Shown here piece by piece: positions 19,274 through 28,628 of a DNA stretch of 64,000 nt. The notes beneath the pieces are model-generated. The model saw only the letters and a list, made by a program, of their open reading frames with translations. It did no database searches and was not told the origin of the DNA. The stretch is taken from contig NZ_CP012184.1 in assembly GCF_001420995.1 (NCBI RefSeq), forward strand, positions 62,001 through 126,000. Reading direction: 5' to 3'. Origin of the DNA: Pseudonocardia sp. EC080619-01 (GTDB lineage Bacteria; Actinomycetota; Actinomycetes; Mycobacteriales; Pseudonocardiaceae). Numbering within the stretch: the first letter of the stretch is position 1; every line of letters begins with the position of its first letter. The translations under genes were made by a program, and so were the position numbers.

Positions 19274-19291
19274 AACTTGTCTTTACAGGTT
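19274..19291. promoter_or_regulatory. Second GntR-type operator, imperfect palindrome
   Basis: AACTTGT-CTTT-ACAGGTT, one mismatch between arms, closely related to the perfect palindrome at 16823. It lies 38 bp upstream of the alcohol dehydrogenase start and ~90 bp upstream of the divergent Hsp31-like gene. It suggests the GntR protein at 16910 acts here too. Confidence 0.55.
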
Positions 19292-19379
19292 GGTGAACGG
19301 TCCGGCGTGGTTCCGCGGGCGGCGGGGCGGGTACGCCCGGACCGACCCCGTCCTCGACCCCGACACGTGCGAGGTTCTC

Positions 19380-20261
19380 GTGACCGACCAGGCGACCCTG
19401 AGCAAGGAGCCGACGCCCGACACCGCCGAGCACGAGGCGTACTTCCCGTCGCCGTACTCGCTGGATGCCTACACCGCGCCGCGCACCGACTTCGACGGTC
19501 TCGCGACGGAGCGCCACGCGTGGACCGGTGGGCGCTGGAAGATCCTCGTCCTCGCCACCGACGAGCGCTACCTCCTCATGGGGAACGGCACCATGTTCTC
19601 CACCGGCAACCACCCGGTGGAGACGCTGCTGCCGCTGCACCATGTGCTCGGGGCCGGCTTCGGCGTCGAGATCGCCACGCTGACCGGCAACCCGGCGAAG
19701 TTCGAGTGGTGGGCCTACCCAGGCGAGGACGAGGCCGTGCGCAGCACCCGCGACGCCCTGCTGCCGCAGTGGCGGAAGCCGAAGTCGCTGGCCGACGTCG
19801 TCGAGCACGAGCTGGGCCCGGACTCGGACTACCTCGGGGTCTTCGTCCCCGGCGGTCACGGCGCCCTGTCCGGCCTGCCGTTCAGCACGGACGTGCGCGA
19901 CACCCTGGAGTGGGCGACGGGCGCCGGTCGGCTCGTCGTGTCGCTGTGCCACGGCCCGGCCGCGTTCCTGTCGACCCGCATCGGCCGGGAGCGGTCGCTG
20001 TTCGAGGGCTACGAGATGTGCGTGTTTCCCGACGCGCTCGACGCCGGTGCGAACGTCGACATCGGCTACCTGCCCGGCCCGATGCCGTGGATGCTGGGCA
20101 GGGCCCTGCAGGACGACGGCGTCCGCGTCGTCAACGACGACATGTCCGGCCGCTGCACCACCGACCGTGACGTGATCACCGGGGACAGCCCGCTCGCGGC
20201 GAACGAGCTCGGCAGGCTCACCGCCACCGCGATGCTGGCGAAGGCACGCGAGCTCGGCTGA
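19380..20261 (+). CDS. hchA: Hsp31/HchA-type glyoxalase III and chaperone (DJ-1 superfamily)
   Basis: 293 residues closely following E. coli HchA: AYFPSPYSLDAYTAP at the start, STGNHPVETLLPLHH, FVPGGHGALSGLP and the nucleophile elbow VSLCHGPAAFLS with catalytic Cys near residue 200, then TGDSPLAANELG. HchA converts methylglyoxal to lactate and acts as a holdase/deglycase. GTG at 19380 is chosen because similarity begins there and an earlier TTG at 19290 lies inside the operator. Its position beside the phosphonate dehydrogenase suggests aldehyde detoxification, but this is inference. Confidence 0.9.
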   Translation: MTDQATLSKEPTPDTAEHEAYFPSPYSLDAYTAPRTDFDGLATERHAWTGGRWKILVLATDERYLLMGNGTMFSTGNHPVETLLPLHHVLGAGFGVEIATLTGNPAKFEWWAYPGEDEAVRSTRDALLPQWRKPKSLADVVEHELGPDSDYLGVFVPGGHGALSGLPFSTDVRDTLEWATGAGRLVVSLCHGPAAFLSTRIGRERSLFEGYEMCVFPDALDAGANVDIGYLPGPMPWMLGRALQDDGVRVVNDDMSGRCTTDRDVITGDSPLAANELGRLTATAMLAKARELG

Positions 20262-20266
20262 CCCGG

Positions 20267-23053
20267 CTACCCCTCGGCAGCACCGGCCGCCAGCCGCCAC
20301 ACCCGGTCCCGGGTGAACGGCTGGTGGTACGGCCGCACCCCCAGCGCGCGCCGGATCGCGTTCCCGATCGCGGGCGCCACGGGGTTGTAGGGGGCCTCGC
20401 TCATCGACTTGGCGCCGAACGTGCCGAGCGCGTCCGAGGTCGCGGCGAACAGCACCTCGACCGGCGGCACGTCGGCCATCTGCGGGACCCGGTAGGTGCG
20501 GAACGCAGGGTTGAGCAGCCGGCCGTCGTCGCCGACGTACACCTCCTCGTAGAGCGCGCTGCCGAGCCCCATCGCGGCGCCGCCCTCGACCTGCCCGCGC
20601 AGCTGCTCGGGGTTGAGGACGGTGCCGGCGTCGACGGCCTGCACCGACCGCAGCACCCGTACCTCGCCCGTCTCGACGTTCACCGCGGCCCGGACGCCGT
20701 GCACGTTCGCCGTGATCGCCCGTTCCTCCCCCGGCTCGGTGCCCTCGCAGGTCAGCCCGCCGGGCGAGCCGGCCAGCAGCTCGTCGAAGCCGATCGGGCC
20801 GTCCGGCGTGCGGACGCCGTCGGCGTGCAGCTCCGCACCGGGACCGGCGAGGGTGTGGATCCGTTCCCGCAGCGCCAGCGCGGCCCGGTGCAGCGCCTTG
20901 CCCGCGACGGTCGTCCCGGCGGACGCGAACGCCCCGGTGTCGTAGCCGCACGCGTCGGTGTCGCCGTGGTGCAGCTCGATCCGGTCCGGCGTCGTCGCCA
21001 GCACGGACGCGACGACCTGGCGGTGCGTCGTCGTCGTGCCGTTGCCGAACTCCACGGTCCCGACGCCGAGCCGGTAACGCCCGCCGGGCAGCAGCGTCAC
21101 CGAGGCGGTCGCGGCGTGCCCGAACGGCGCCATCGTCGTCATCATGCCCAGCGCCATGCCGTCGGCGGCCCGCCACTGCGGGCCCTCCGGCACGGGGTCC
21201 CCCGGGTCCCGGGCCAGCGCGTCCTGCACGAGGTCCAGGCACTGGTCCATGCCGTAGCTCGTCCAGTGCAGGTCGTGCTCGGGTTCCGGGTGGTGCGCGA
21301 CGTGCAGCGGGTCCCCGGCGCGCACCATGTTGATCCGGCGCAGCTCGAACGGGTCGATGCCGAGCCGGATCGCGAGCTCGTCCATCGCGGACTCCACCGC
21401 GAGCAGCACCTGCCCGAGCCCGTACCCGCGGAACGCCCCGCTGGGCACGTTGTGGGTGTAGACGACCTCGGCGTCGAGGTGCTTGACCGGACAGTTGTAG
21501 ACGCTCACCGACTCGGCGACCGAATGGAACAGCACCCCGCGGGAGTGGTTGCCGTAGGCGCCGGTGTCGGACAGGACGTCGAGCTTCATCGCGGTGAGCC
21601 GCCCGGACGCGTCGGCGCCGAGCTCGACGCCCACCCGCATGGGATGGCGCAGCGCGGTGCGCTCGAACTCGTCGGCCCGGGTGAACTCGTGGACGACGGT
21701 GCGCCCGGTGCGCAGCACGGCGAGCCCGACGAGGTCCTCGGCGAACATCTCCTGCTTCCCGCCGAACCCGCCACCGACCCGCGCGGTGTGCACCCGGACA
21801 CGGTCGGGGTCGAGGTCCAGCAGGCGCGCCAGCTCGGCGCGGGTGAGGAACGGGACCTGGGTGCCGGCGCGGATGTCGAGGCGGCCGCGGTCGTCGAGCC
21901 GTCCGACCGCGCCGTGGCACTCCAGCTGGGCGTGGCTGACCCGCGACGTCCGCCACGTCCCGGACACGGTGACGGCCGAGCCGCGCAACGCCGCGGCGAC
22001 GTCGCCGCCGTGCCCGCCGTGCAGGGCCAGGACGACGTTGCGGGAGGCGTCGTCGACCCGGTCGTCCGGCGTCCGGTCCGGGTGCACGAGCGGTGCACCC
22101 GGCCGGCGGGCCTCCTCCGGGTCGAGCACCGCGGGCAGGACGTCGTAGTCGACGGCGATCAGCCGGCAGGCCGCCTCGGCCTCGGCGGGGCTCTCCGCGA
22201 CGACGGCGGCGACCCGCTGCCCGACGTGCCGGACGACGTCGTCGAGCATCCGGGTGTCGTCCGGGTCGTCGGTGCGGTGCTCGTGCCGGGCCGTGGAGTA
22301 GCGGGTCGCCGGGACGTCGTGGTGGGTCAGCACCAGGCGGACGCCCGGTGCGGCGCGCGCGGCGGTGGCGTCGATCGCGCGGATCCGGGCGTGCGCGTGC
22401 GGGGAGGCGAGGATCCGCAGGTGCAGGGCACCGGTGAGGTCGGTGTCGACGGTGAAGGGTTCGGTCCCGGTGACGATGCGCTCCGCGGCCGGGGGGCGCG
22501 CCGCGGTGCCGATGCTCCCGCCGTCGGGCGCGCTGCCGCACCCGGGGCCGGTACCGGGGCCGGACGCGGTCGCGCCGCCGTCCCGTGCCGCGCCGCATCC
22601 GGGCGTGGCCCCGGCGGCCGCGGCCCGCACCCCGGTCTCGATCGCCTCGCGGATCGACCGGTAGCCGGTGCAGCGGCAGAGGTTGCCCTTCATCCTGCGG
22701 GGCAGGTCGTCGAGGTCGTCCTCGGTCAGCGTCGACGCGGTCACGATCTGCCCGGCCGTGCAGAAGCCGCACTGGAACCCGAAGCGGTCCACGAACGCCT
22801 GCTGCACCGGGTGCAGTCCCCGCTCGGTGGCGAGCCCGGACACGGTGGTGACCTCCGCGCCGTCGAGGCGCTGCGCGGGGATCAGGCAGGAGTGGACGGG
22901 GCGGCCGTCGAGCAGGACGGTGCAGGCGCCGCAGTCGCCGGCGTCGCACCCCTTCTTGACCTCGGAGTGCCCGTGCTCGCGCAGCAGGGTCCGTGTGCAC
23001 TGGCCCGGGCGCGGCTCGCCGGACACCTCGACGTCGTTGATCCGGAACTTCAT
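20267..23053 (-). CDS. Xanthine dehydrogenase-type molybdenum hydroxylase, fused [2Fe-2S] and Mo-cofactor subunits
   Basis: 928 residues. Residues 1-~160 carry two [2Fe-2S] clusters: the plant-type set with [15 protein letters not shown] and the second set CGFCTAG ... NLCRCTGY. A Gly/Ala-rich linker leads to the molybdopterin domain (~195-928) with [19 protein letters not shown] and the catalytic Glu segment [10 protein letters not shown] near 895. In many bacteria these are two proteins. Likely oxidises hypoxanthine/xanthine, given the deaminase and PucR neighbours. Start ATG overlaps the stop of the FAD subunit gene. Confidence 0.88.
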   Translation of the reverse strand: MKFRINDVEVSGEPRPGQCTRTLLREHGHSEVKKGCDAGDCGACTVLLDGRPVHSCLIPAQRLDGAEVTTVSGLATERGLHPVQQAFVDRFGFQCGFCTAGQIVTASTLTEDDLDDLPRRMKGNLCRCTGYRSIREAIETGVRAAAAGATPGCGAARDGGATASGPGTGPGCGSAPDGGSIGTAARPPAAERIVTGTEPFTVDTDLTGALHLRILASPHAHARIRAIDATAARAAPGVRLVLTHHDVPATRYSTARHEHRTDDPDDTRMLDDVVRHVGQRVAAVVAESPAEAEAACRLIAVDYDVLPAVLDPEEARRPGAPLVHPDRTPDDRVDDASRNVVLALHGGHGGDVAAALRGSAVTVSGTWRTSRVSHAQLECHGAVGRLDDRGRLDIRAGTQVPFLTRAELARLLDLDPDRVRVHTARVGGGFGGKQEMFAEDLVGLAVLRTGRTVVHEFTRADEFERTALRHPMRVGVELGADASGRLTAMKLDVLSDTGAYGNHSRGVLFHSVAESVSVYNCPVKHLDAEVVYTHNVPSGAFRGYGLGQVLLAVESAMDELAIRLGIDPFELRRINMVRAGDPLHVAHHPEPEHDLHWTSYGMDQCLDLVQDALARDPGDPVPEGPQWRAADGMALGMMTTMAPFGHAATASVTLLPGGRYRLGVGTVEFGNGTTTTHRQVVASVLATTPDRIELHHGDTDACGYDTGAFASAGTTVAGKALHRAALALRERIHTLAGPGAELHADGVRTPDGPIGFDELLAGSPGGLTCEGTEPGEERAITANVHGVRAAVNVETGEVRVLRSVQAVDAGTVLNPEQLRGQVEGGAAMGLGSALYEEVYVGDDGRLLNPAFRTYRVPQMADVPPVEVLFAATSDALGTFGAKSMSEAPYNPVAPAIGNAIRRALGVRPYHQPFTRDRVWRLAAGAAEG

Positions 23054-23847
23054 GCGGCGAGCTCCTCGTGGATCTCGGCCAGCAGGACGCCGCTGACCTG
23101 GCGCCGCCAGCCGGCCGTGCCGAGCGGATCGGTGTACCAGCCGTCCAGTGCGGCGACGTCGGCGCGCAGCCGCCCGGTGCCCGGCAGCGCCGGGTAGCGC
23201 AGCACCGTCGGTGCGGCCGTCGCGGCGGTGATGCCGAAGACGCAGCCGCCGTCGTCGTGCAGCCGCCCGGTCAGCACGGCACCGGACCGGCCCAGCTCGG
23301 CGAGCGCGATCTTCCGGAACGCGGTGCGGGCCGACAGCGCGTGCGCGGGCAGCTCCAGCGACCGCAGGACCTCGCCGGGGCGCAGCGCGTTCGTCCCGTT
23401 GCCGGTGACGAGCTGCGCGACGGGGACGCGGTACGTGCCGCCGTCGGGGGTCCAGACGAGCGCGACGCCGTCGAGCGCGACGCACAGCGCGACCATGCCG
23501 GCCGCGGCGAACGACCGGCAGACGTTCCCGCCGACGGTCGCGGTGTGCCAGATCTTGTACGACGCCAGCAGCGCGTGCGCGCACTGCGCGAGCAGCGGGC
23601 GCCCGGTGCGCTCCCCGAACGCGGCGAGCTCGGCGATCGTGCAGGTCGCGGCGATCTCCAGCCCGCCGTCCGGCCGGACGACGACCGGTTCCCAGCCCAT
23701 CGTCGTCAGGTCGACCAGGCCGGTCGTGTCCGGCTGCGGCTCGGAGAACAGCCAGGTCCCGCCGCCGAGGATCCGCTCCCCCGGCGCCAGCGCGAGGTCG
23801 CCGCGCGAGCGGGCCCGGCGGAACGTCGTGACGGTGTGCAGGTCCAT
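23050..23847 (-). CDS. Xanthine dehydrogenase-type FAD-binding subunit
   Basis: 265 residues, the medium (CoxM/XdhB) subunit. The FAD-binding motifs are [10 protein letters not shown] near residue 27 and [15 protein letters not shown] near 103 (the TxGGN motif). A C-terminal CO-dehydrogenase-flavoprotein domain follows. It passes electrons from the iron-sulfur clusters of the fused partner to NAD or another acceptor. Start ATG at 23847, 4 bp after the deaminase stop; the stop overlaps the next gene, so the three are one operon. Confidence 0.88.
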   Translation of the reverse strand: MDLHTVTTFRRARSRGDLALAPGERILGGGTWLFSEPQPDTTGLVDLTTMGWEPVVVRPDGGLEIAATCTIAELAAFGERTGRPLLAQCAHALLASYKIWHTATVGGNVCRSFAAAGMVALCVALDGVALVWTPDGGTYRVPVAQLVTGNGTNALRPGEVLRSLELPAHALSARTAFRKIALAELGRSGAVLTGRLHDDGGCVFGITAATAAPTVLRYPALPGTGRLRADVAALDGWYTDPLGTAGWRRQVSGVLLAEIHEELAA

Positions 23848-23851
23848 CCGC

Positions 23852-25198
23852 TCACCCGGCCTTCGCGACCAGGTCGCGGTGCACCGCCGCGCAGCGCTCG
23901 GCGACGGCGCCGGTGTCGACGGTGACGACCCGGTCCCGCTCGACGACGGTCCGGCCGTTCACCAGCAGCCGCTCCAACGGCGGCGCCGCACCGAGGACGA
24001 GCGCCGCGACGGGGTCGGCGATCCCGGCGTGCCCGAGCCCGTCGAGCCGCCACAGCGCGAGATCGGCGAGCTTGCCGGGCTCGATCGAGCCGATCTCGGC
24101 CTCGCGGCCGAGGACCGTCGCGCCACCGAGCGTGCCGAGCTCCAGGGCGGCGCGCACGGACAGCGCGGTCGGCCCGCCGACGGCGCGGGCGAACAGGACC
24201 GCGTGCTTGACCTCCTCCAGCAGGTTCGTGCCCTCGTTCGACGCGGCCCCGTCGACGCCCAGCCCGACCCGCGCACCGGCGTCGGCCAGGTCCCGGAGCC
24301 GGGCGATGCCGGCCCCGAGCCGCCCGTTGGAGGTCGGGCAGTGCGCGACGCCGGTGCCGGAGGCACCGATCGCCTTCACGGCGTCGTCGTCGAGGTGGAC
24401 GGTGTGGGCGAACCAGACGTCCGGGCCCGTCCAGCCGAGACCGGCGACGTACTCGGTCGGGGAACAGCCGAACCGCTCGCGGCAGAAGTCCTCCTCGTCG
24501 GCGGTCTCGGCGAGGTGGGTGTGCAGCCGGACACCGAGGTCGCGGGCCAGCTCGGCGGACTCCCGCATGAGGTCGCCGGTGACGGAGAACGGCGAGCACG
24601 GCGCCAGCGCGATCCGCAGCATCGAGTCCGGCGCCGGGTCGTGCCAGCGGGCGACGGCGTCGGCGGACGCCGCCAGGATCGCGTCGCGGTCCTCGACGAC
24701 GTGGTCCGGGGGCAGCCCGCCCGCGCTGCGCCCCAGGTCCATCGAGCCGCGGGTCGGGTGGAACCGCAGCCCCACCTCGGCGGCGGCGCGGATCTCGGCG
24801 CCGAGGACGTCACCGCCCTCGCGGGGGAAGACGTAGTGGTGGTCGGTCGAGGTCGTGCACCCGGACAGCGCGAGCGTCGCGAGCGCGCCGGTGGCACCGG
24901 TGTGCACGGCGTGCTCGTCGATCCCGGCCCACACCGGGTACAGCGTCGTCAGCCACTCGAACAGCGTGTGGTCGACGGCGAGCCCGCGGGTCACCCACTG
25001 GTACAGGTGGTGGTGGGTGTTGACCAGTCCCGGGGTGAGCAGGCAGCCGCGGCCGTCGACCACCCGGCCCGGCCCGGTGGGTGCCGGGCCCGGCCCCACG
25101 GCGGTGATCCGGTTCCCCTCGACGACGACGTGCCCGCCCGGGAACTCCTGCCCGCTGACGGTGACGACGTGCGCCCCGTCGATGACGATCCGCTCCAT
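23852..25198 (-). CDS. 8-oxoguanine / guanine deaminase-like amidohydrolase
   Basis: 448 residues, metal-dependent amidohydrolase. Zinc ligands: His-x-His in LVNTHHHLYQWVTRG (~55-70), His in RLHTHLAET, His in FAHTVHL and Asp in LGVDGAASNEG. These forms are those of the 8-oxoguanine deaminase/AtzB-like cytosine-deaminase group. ATG at 25198 is the start of homology; the longer frame adds nothing conserved. First gene of the purine operon, so it probably deaminates guanine or 8-oxoguanine to feed the following hydroxylase. Divergent from pucR. Confidence 0.82.
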   Translation of the reverse strand: MERIVIDGAHVVTVSGQEFPGGHVVVEGNRITAVGPGPAPTGPGRVVDGRGCLLTPGLVNTHHHLYQWVTRGLAVDHTLFEWLTTLYPVWAGIDEHAVHTGATGALATLALSGCTTSTDHHYVFPREGGDVLGAEIRAAAEVGLRFHPTRGSMDLGRSAGGLPPDHVVEDRDAILAASADAVARWHDPAPDSMLRIALAPCSPFSVTGDLMRESAELARDLGVRLHTHLAETADEEDFCRERFGCSPTEYVAGLGWTGPDVWFAHTVHLDDDAVKAIGASGTGVAHCPTSNGRLGAGIARLRDLADAGARVGLGVDGAASNEGTNLLEEVKHAVLFARAVGGPTALSVRAALELGTLGGATVLGREAEIGSIEPGKLADLALWRLDGLGHAGIADPVAALVLGAAPPLERLLVNGRTVVERDRVVTVDTGAVAERCAAVHRDLVAKAG

Positions 25199-25290
25199 GT
25201 GCCCAGGGAACCGCTCCGGGGTCACGGGTAGAAGGCACCACCGTGACGAATCGTCGCCGTCCCCTGCCCGGACGGTTGTAGGTTCCTCCA

Positions 25291-26823
25291 ATGCTGCTCT
25301 CCGAGCTGGTGGACCGCCGTGAGCTGCGACTGCGCGTGCTGCACGGCACCGCGGCGGATCTGGACCGTCCGGTGCGCTGGGTCTACACGACGGACCTGCC
25401 GGACCCGTCGCGCTACCTCGGCGGCGGCGAGCTGGTCGTGTCCGGCCTGGTGTGGCGGCGGTCGGCGGCCGACTCCGAGCGGTTCGTCGCGGCCGTCGCG
25501 CGGTCCGGGGCGGCCGCGCTCGTCGCGGGCGAGGCGGTGTTCGGGGAGGTCCCGGACGACGTCGTCGACGCCTGCCGCCGGCACGGCCTCGTGCTGATCG
25601 CGGTACCGGTCGACGTGTCGTTCGGAACGGTCACGGAGACGGTCGTCGGCGCGTTGTCCGCGGCCCGCGGCGACCGGCTCGCACACACGCTCGGGCGGCA
25701 CCGGCGCCTGCTCGACGCGTTCGCGGGCGGCGCGGCGCTCACCGAGCTGGCCGGCTCGGTGTCCGCGGGGACCGGCCTGACCTGCCGGGTCCTGACGGCC
25801 GGCGGCCGGCTGCTCGCCGGTCCCCCACTGCCCGACGACGACCGGGACGCCGTCGTCGCGGCCTTCCTCACCGCCGGACGGCTCCCGGTCTCCGCCGGAC
25901 GGCACCTGCTCGTCCCGGCCGCGCCGGGCACGGCGCGCGCGGAGAGCTGGCTGGTGGCGGCGGAGTCGGCCCCCGGCCACGATCCCGGCGGCCCGGGGCC
26001 CGAGGCGGTCGACGCCGTCGGGGAGCTGGCGGCGATCGCCGCGCTCGACCGGGCCCGGCGGCGGGAGGGCGTCGCGGTGGCCCGGCCGATCGCCGACGAC
26101 GCGCTGGCCCGGATCGCCGCCGGTGAGGGCGACCGGCCGGAGACGCGCGTCCGGCTGCGGCAGGCCGGGGTGGAACCCGACGGCACGCTCGTCGTGCTCG
26201 TGCTGCGCGCCGACGGCACCCCGGACCCGGCCGGCACGGCGCACACCGTGCTGGTCGACGCGCTGGCCGGGGCCGGGCCGGCCGCCGTCGGGGTGCACGA
26301 CGACGCGGCCGTCGCCGTGCTCGCCGACACCGGGGAGCCGGACCCGGTCCCCGCGGTGCTGGCCGCGTTGCACCGGCTCGGGCCGGGACTGGGCGGGCGC
26401 CGGCTGCACGCCGGGGTGTCGCGGCCGTCGTCCGCGGAGGCGCTGTCCGGTGCGCTCGGCGAGGCCGGGCACGCCGCGGGGCTCGCCGCGACCCGGCCCG
26501 GCCCGGTCGCGTCCGCCCGGGCCGGGGAGATCACCTCGCACGTGGCGCTGCTGGCCGGCGTGCCCGACGACGTCCGCCGCGGTTTCGCCGCCCAGGTGCT
26601 CGGCCCGGTGCTGGACCACGACGTCCGCTCCGGGACCGGGCTCGCCGAGACGCTCGCGACGTTCCTGGACGAGTCCGGTTCGTGGAGCAGGACCGCGGCG
26701 CGACTGCACCTCCACGTCAACACGGTGCGGTACCGGATCGGGCGGGTCGAGGAACTCACCGGTCGTGACCTGGGCTCGTTCTCCGACCGCGTCGACCTGT
26801 ACCTCGCGTTGCAGTCCCGGTGA
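25291..26823 (+). CDS. pucR: PucR-family purine catabolism regulator
   Basis: 510 residues. The N-terminal PucR domain has RWVYTTDLPDPSRYL (~35-50) and a GELVVSGLVW segment. A long middle region precedes the C-terminal helix-turn-helix LHLHVNTVRYRIGRVEELTG (~475-495). PucR proteins activate purine degradation genes. Divergent from the deaminase-hydroxylase operon with only 92 bp between them, so the shared promoter lies there. Its stop codon is the first base triplet of a 14-bp tandem repeat. Confidence 0.88.
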   Translation: MLLSELVDRRELRLRVLHGTAADLDRPVRWVYTTDLPDPSRYLGGGELVVSGLVWRRSAADSERFVAAVARSGAAALVAGEAVFGEVPDDVVDACRRHGLVLIAVPVDVSFGTVTETVVGALSAARGDRLAHTLGRHRRLLDAFAGGAALTELAGSVSAGTGLTCRVLTAGGRLLAGPPLPDDDRDAVVAAFLTAGRLPVSAGRHLLVPAAPGTARAESWLVAAESAPGHDPGGPGPEAVDAVGELAAIAALDRARRREGVAVARPIADDALARIAAGEGDRPETRVRLRQAGVEPDGTLVVLVLRADGTPDPAGTAHTVLVDALAGAGPAAVGVHDDAAVAVLADTGEPDPVPAVLAALHRLGPGLGGRRLHAGVSRPSSAEALSGALGEAGHAAGLAATRPGPVASARAGEITSHVALLAGVPDDVRRGFAAQVLGPVLDHDVRSGTGLAETLATFLDESGSWSRTAARLHLHVNTVRYRIGRVEELTGRDLGSFSDRVDLYLALQSR

Positions 26824-26882
26824 CGGGGTCCCGGTGACGGGGTCCCGGTGACGGGGTCCCGGTGACGGGGTCCCGGTGACGG
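26821..26882. repeat. 14-bp tandem repeat, four copies plus partial
   Basis: TGACGGGGTCCCGG occurs four times exactly (26821-26876) with a fifth partial TGACGG. The array fills the gap between the convergent pucR and yidC-like genes and begins with the pucR stop codon. Perfect identity suggests recent slippage; copy number probably varies between strains. Confidence 0.9.
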
Positions 26883-26883
26883 C

Positions 26884-27792
26884 TCAGCGCCGGGCGGCAC
26901 CGGCCTTCCCCGCACGCACCGGCTTCGCACCCGGCCGCGGTGCACGGGCACGGGCACGAGCGGGGGCGGGAGCGGCGACGACCGGGGCGGGCCGCCGGTC
27001 CAGCAGTCTCGTGATCACCAGCTGCTGCACCAGCGTCGCGAGGCTGCCGGTCATCCAGCACAGCAGCAGCGCGATCGGCACCGGGAAGAACAGCCCGCCC
27101 ACGAGCACGCCGAGCGGCGCGACCCACGGCATCGCGGCCAGCACCCGTCCGACGCCCGCGGGCTGTCCGCTGGGGTCGACCCGGGCGAACCGCATGCTCA
27201 GGTGGGTGCAGACGGCGGCGAGCACCGCCAGCGGCACGACGACCGCGGCCACCGCACCGGCCGCGACCGGCGCCCCGCCGAACGACGCGAGCTGGTCGGC
27301 GGGCATCGTCAGCCACGCCGACAGCGGCGCCCCGAACAGCCTGGCCTGCAGGAACGAGCCGACCTGGTCGGGTCCGAACGCGTAGTTGGCGATCGCCGCG
27401 TTCTGCTCGAAGCTCAGCCCGGGGCGGTTGAACGAGCGCAGGACGTGCAGCAACGCGACGAACACCGGGATCTGCAGCAGCGCCGTCCCGAGCCCGGCGA
27501 CCGGCGACGAGCCGTGCTCGCGGTGCAGCGCGGCGGTCGCCTCGGCGAGCCTGCGGGAGTCGTGGCGGTGCTTCTCCCGCAACGCGGTGAGCTGCGGGCC
27601 GAGCGCACGCGTGATCCGCGCCGACCGCATCCGGGTCCAGGCGGGGCGCACCAGGAGCCCGCGCACGGTGAGCACGAGGAACACGACGGACAGCGCCCAG
27701 GCGAGGCCGGAGGCGGGGCCGAGCAGGGCACCGAACAGCTCGTGCCAGAGGCGCATGACGAAGGAGACGGGGTAGTAGAGGAAGTCGAGCAC
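26884..27792 (-). CDS. yidC: YidC/Oxa1-family membrane protein insertase (second copy type)
   Basis: 302 residues. Starts VLDFLYYPVSFVMRLWHELFG, which is the YidC start in actinobacteria; GTG at 27792. About five hydrophobic helices follow, with LQIPVFVALLHVLRS and GGLFFPVPIALLLCWMTGSL in the conserved core. The C-terminal ~40 residues are very basic (Arg/Ala/Pro), fitting ribosome binding. It lacks the large periplasmic domain of Gram-negative YidC. The main yidC of actinobacteria sits at the chromosomal origin beside rnpA; this copy is away from those genes, so it is probably a paralogue. Confidence 0.88.
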   Translation of the reverse strand: MLDFLYYPVSFVMRLWHELFGALLGPASGLAWALSVVFLVLTVRGLLVRPAWTRMRSARITRALGPQLTALREKHRHDSRRLAEATAALHREHGSSPVAGLGTALLQIPVFVALLHVLRSFNRPGLSFEQNAAIANYAFGPDQVGSFLQARLFGAPLSAWLTMPADQLASFGGAPVAAGAVAAVVVPLAVLAAVCTHLSMRFARVDPSGQPAGVGRVLAAMPWVAPLGVLVGGLFFPVPIALLLCWMTGSLATLVQQLVITRLLDRRPAPVVAAPAPARARARAPRPGAKPVRAGKAGAARR

Positions 27793-28240
27793 AGGGAACT
27801 CCAGGGACGTCCGGTCGAAGGGCGGGACGGACGCCGGAGCAGGCGGATCGGCGGGGGCGCTGGCCCATGGCGCGGGGCCGGCAGTGGCGCGGGGGGCGGC
27901 GGTGGCGCGTAGGCCGCAGTGGCGCGCGAGGCCGGCGTTGACGCGGGCGGTGACGCGGGCGGTGACGCGGGGCCGTGACGTGTGCGGCCGGCACACCGCC
28001 CGACAGCCCTGCGGGCCGCCGGGTACCTCCTTCCGGAAAATCTCTGCCTGAGGAAGCGATTCTCCGAACAGGACCACCCCCGTGGGGCGACGAGCCACCG
28101 CACCGGGTGCGACATCTGCGATCTCCACGCGTGTCGACAGCGCCGACGACACCGGCCGACGACACCGGCCGACGGCACCCGCGGACGAGACCCGACGAGA
28201 CCCGACGGTCACCACCGGTCGTCGGCGGCTCCCGACCGGC
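27793..28240. other. 448-bp interval with low-complexity repeats, no gene seen
   Basis: Upstream of yidC. It holds GTGACGCGGGCG-like tandem units around 27940-27980, one inverted copy of the palindromic repeat (28032-28066) and short GCCGACGACACCG tandem units around 28147-28175. Presumably contains the yidC promoter; none could be assigned with confidence. Confidence 0.5.
28032..28066. repeat. Fourth copy of the intergenic palindromic repeat, inverted
   Basis: Reads GGAGAATCGCTTCCTCAGG then CAGAGATTTTCC on the minus strand, matching the copies at 17823-18048 with changes in one arm. Lies in the yidC upstream interval. Confidence 0.6.
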
Positions 28241-28588
28241 TCAGCCGATCGTCTGCTCCAGCGGGACCGGGAACCCCGGTGCCCGGGGGCGCGGCCGCCC
28301 GTCGGCGTCGGGATCGCACTGGCGGGCCGCACCGGCCCGGTGCGCGCTGCGCAGGGCCTCGCGGACGGGAGTCGTCGCCGTGGTCGCGAGGAGACGCAGC
28401 GAGCCGAGCTCGCGCCCGCCGGTCCAGGCCAGGACGGCCAGCGCGACGACGGCGCCGACGAGTCCGGCGTCGCCGTCGACCGGGAGCAGGACCGGGACCA
28501 GCACCAGGAGCGACGCGAGGAGGGCCGCGAGCAGCACCGCCGCCGCGTCACGCACCCGGTCCACCCGGTACGCGGTCCCCTCTCCCAT
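28241..28588 (-). CDS. Small membrane protein, possibly DUF6412 family
   Basis: 115 residues from ATG at 28588. Two hydrophobic segments (about residues 15-36 and 40-56) are separated by a short VDGDAG turn. A hydrophilic Arg/Pro-rich tail has a single Cys and ends PLEQTIG. In other actinobacteria a small membrane protein of this kind accompanies the second YidC, which agrees with its position upstream of yidC on the same strand. Function unknown; the family name is from memory and unsure. Confidence 0.55.
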   Translation of the reverse strand: MGEGTAYRVDRVRDAAAVLLAALLASLLVLVPVLLPVDGDAGLVGAVVALAVLAWTGGRELGSLRLLATTATTPVREALRSAHRAGAARQCDPDADGRPRPRAPGFPVPLEQTIG

Positions 28589-28628
28589 GCCCGCCACCGT
28601 ACCGCCCCGGACGGTGGCGGGCCGGGGA

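Noticed and set aside
19233..23000. A 1255-codon open frame on the minus strand overlapping the molybdenum hydroxylase gene
   Set aside because: Arg/Pro/Ala-rich translation without family motifs; the hydroxylase frame over the same DNA shows clear iron-sulfur and Mo-domain motifs. A typical high-GC shadow frame.
26821..26882. CRISPR array
   Set aside because: Repeats are 14 bp and directly adjacent without spacers; no cas genes nearby.
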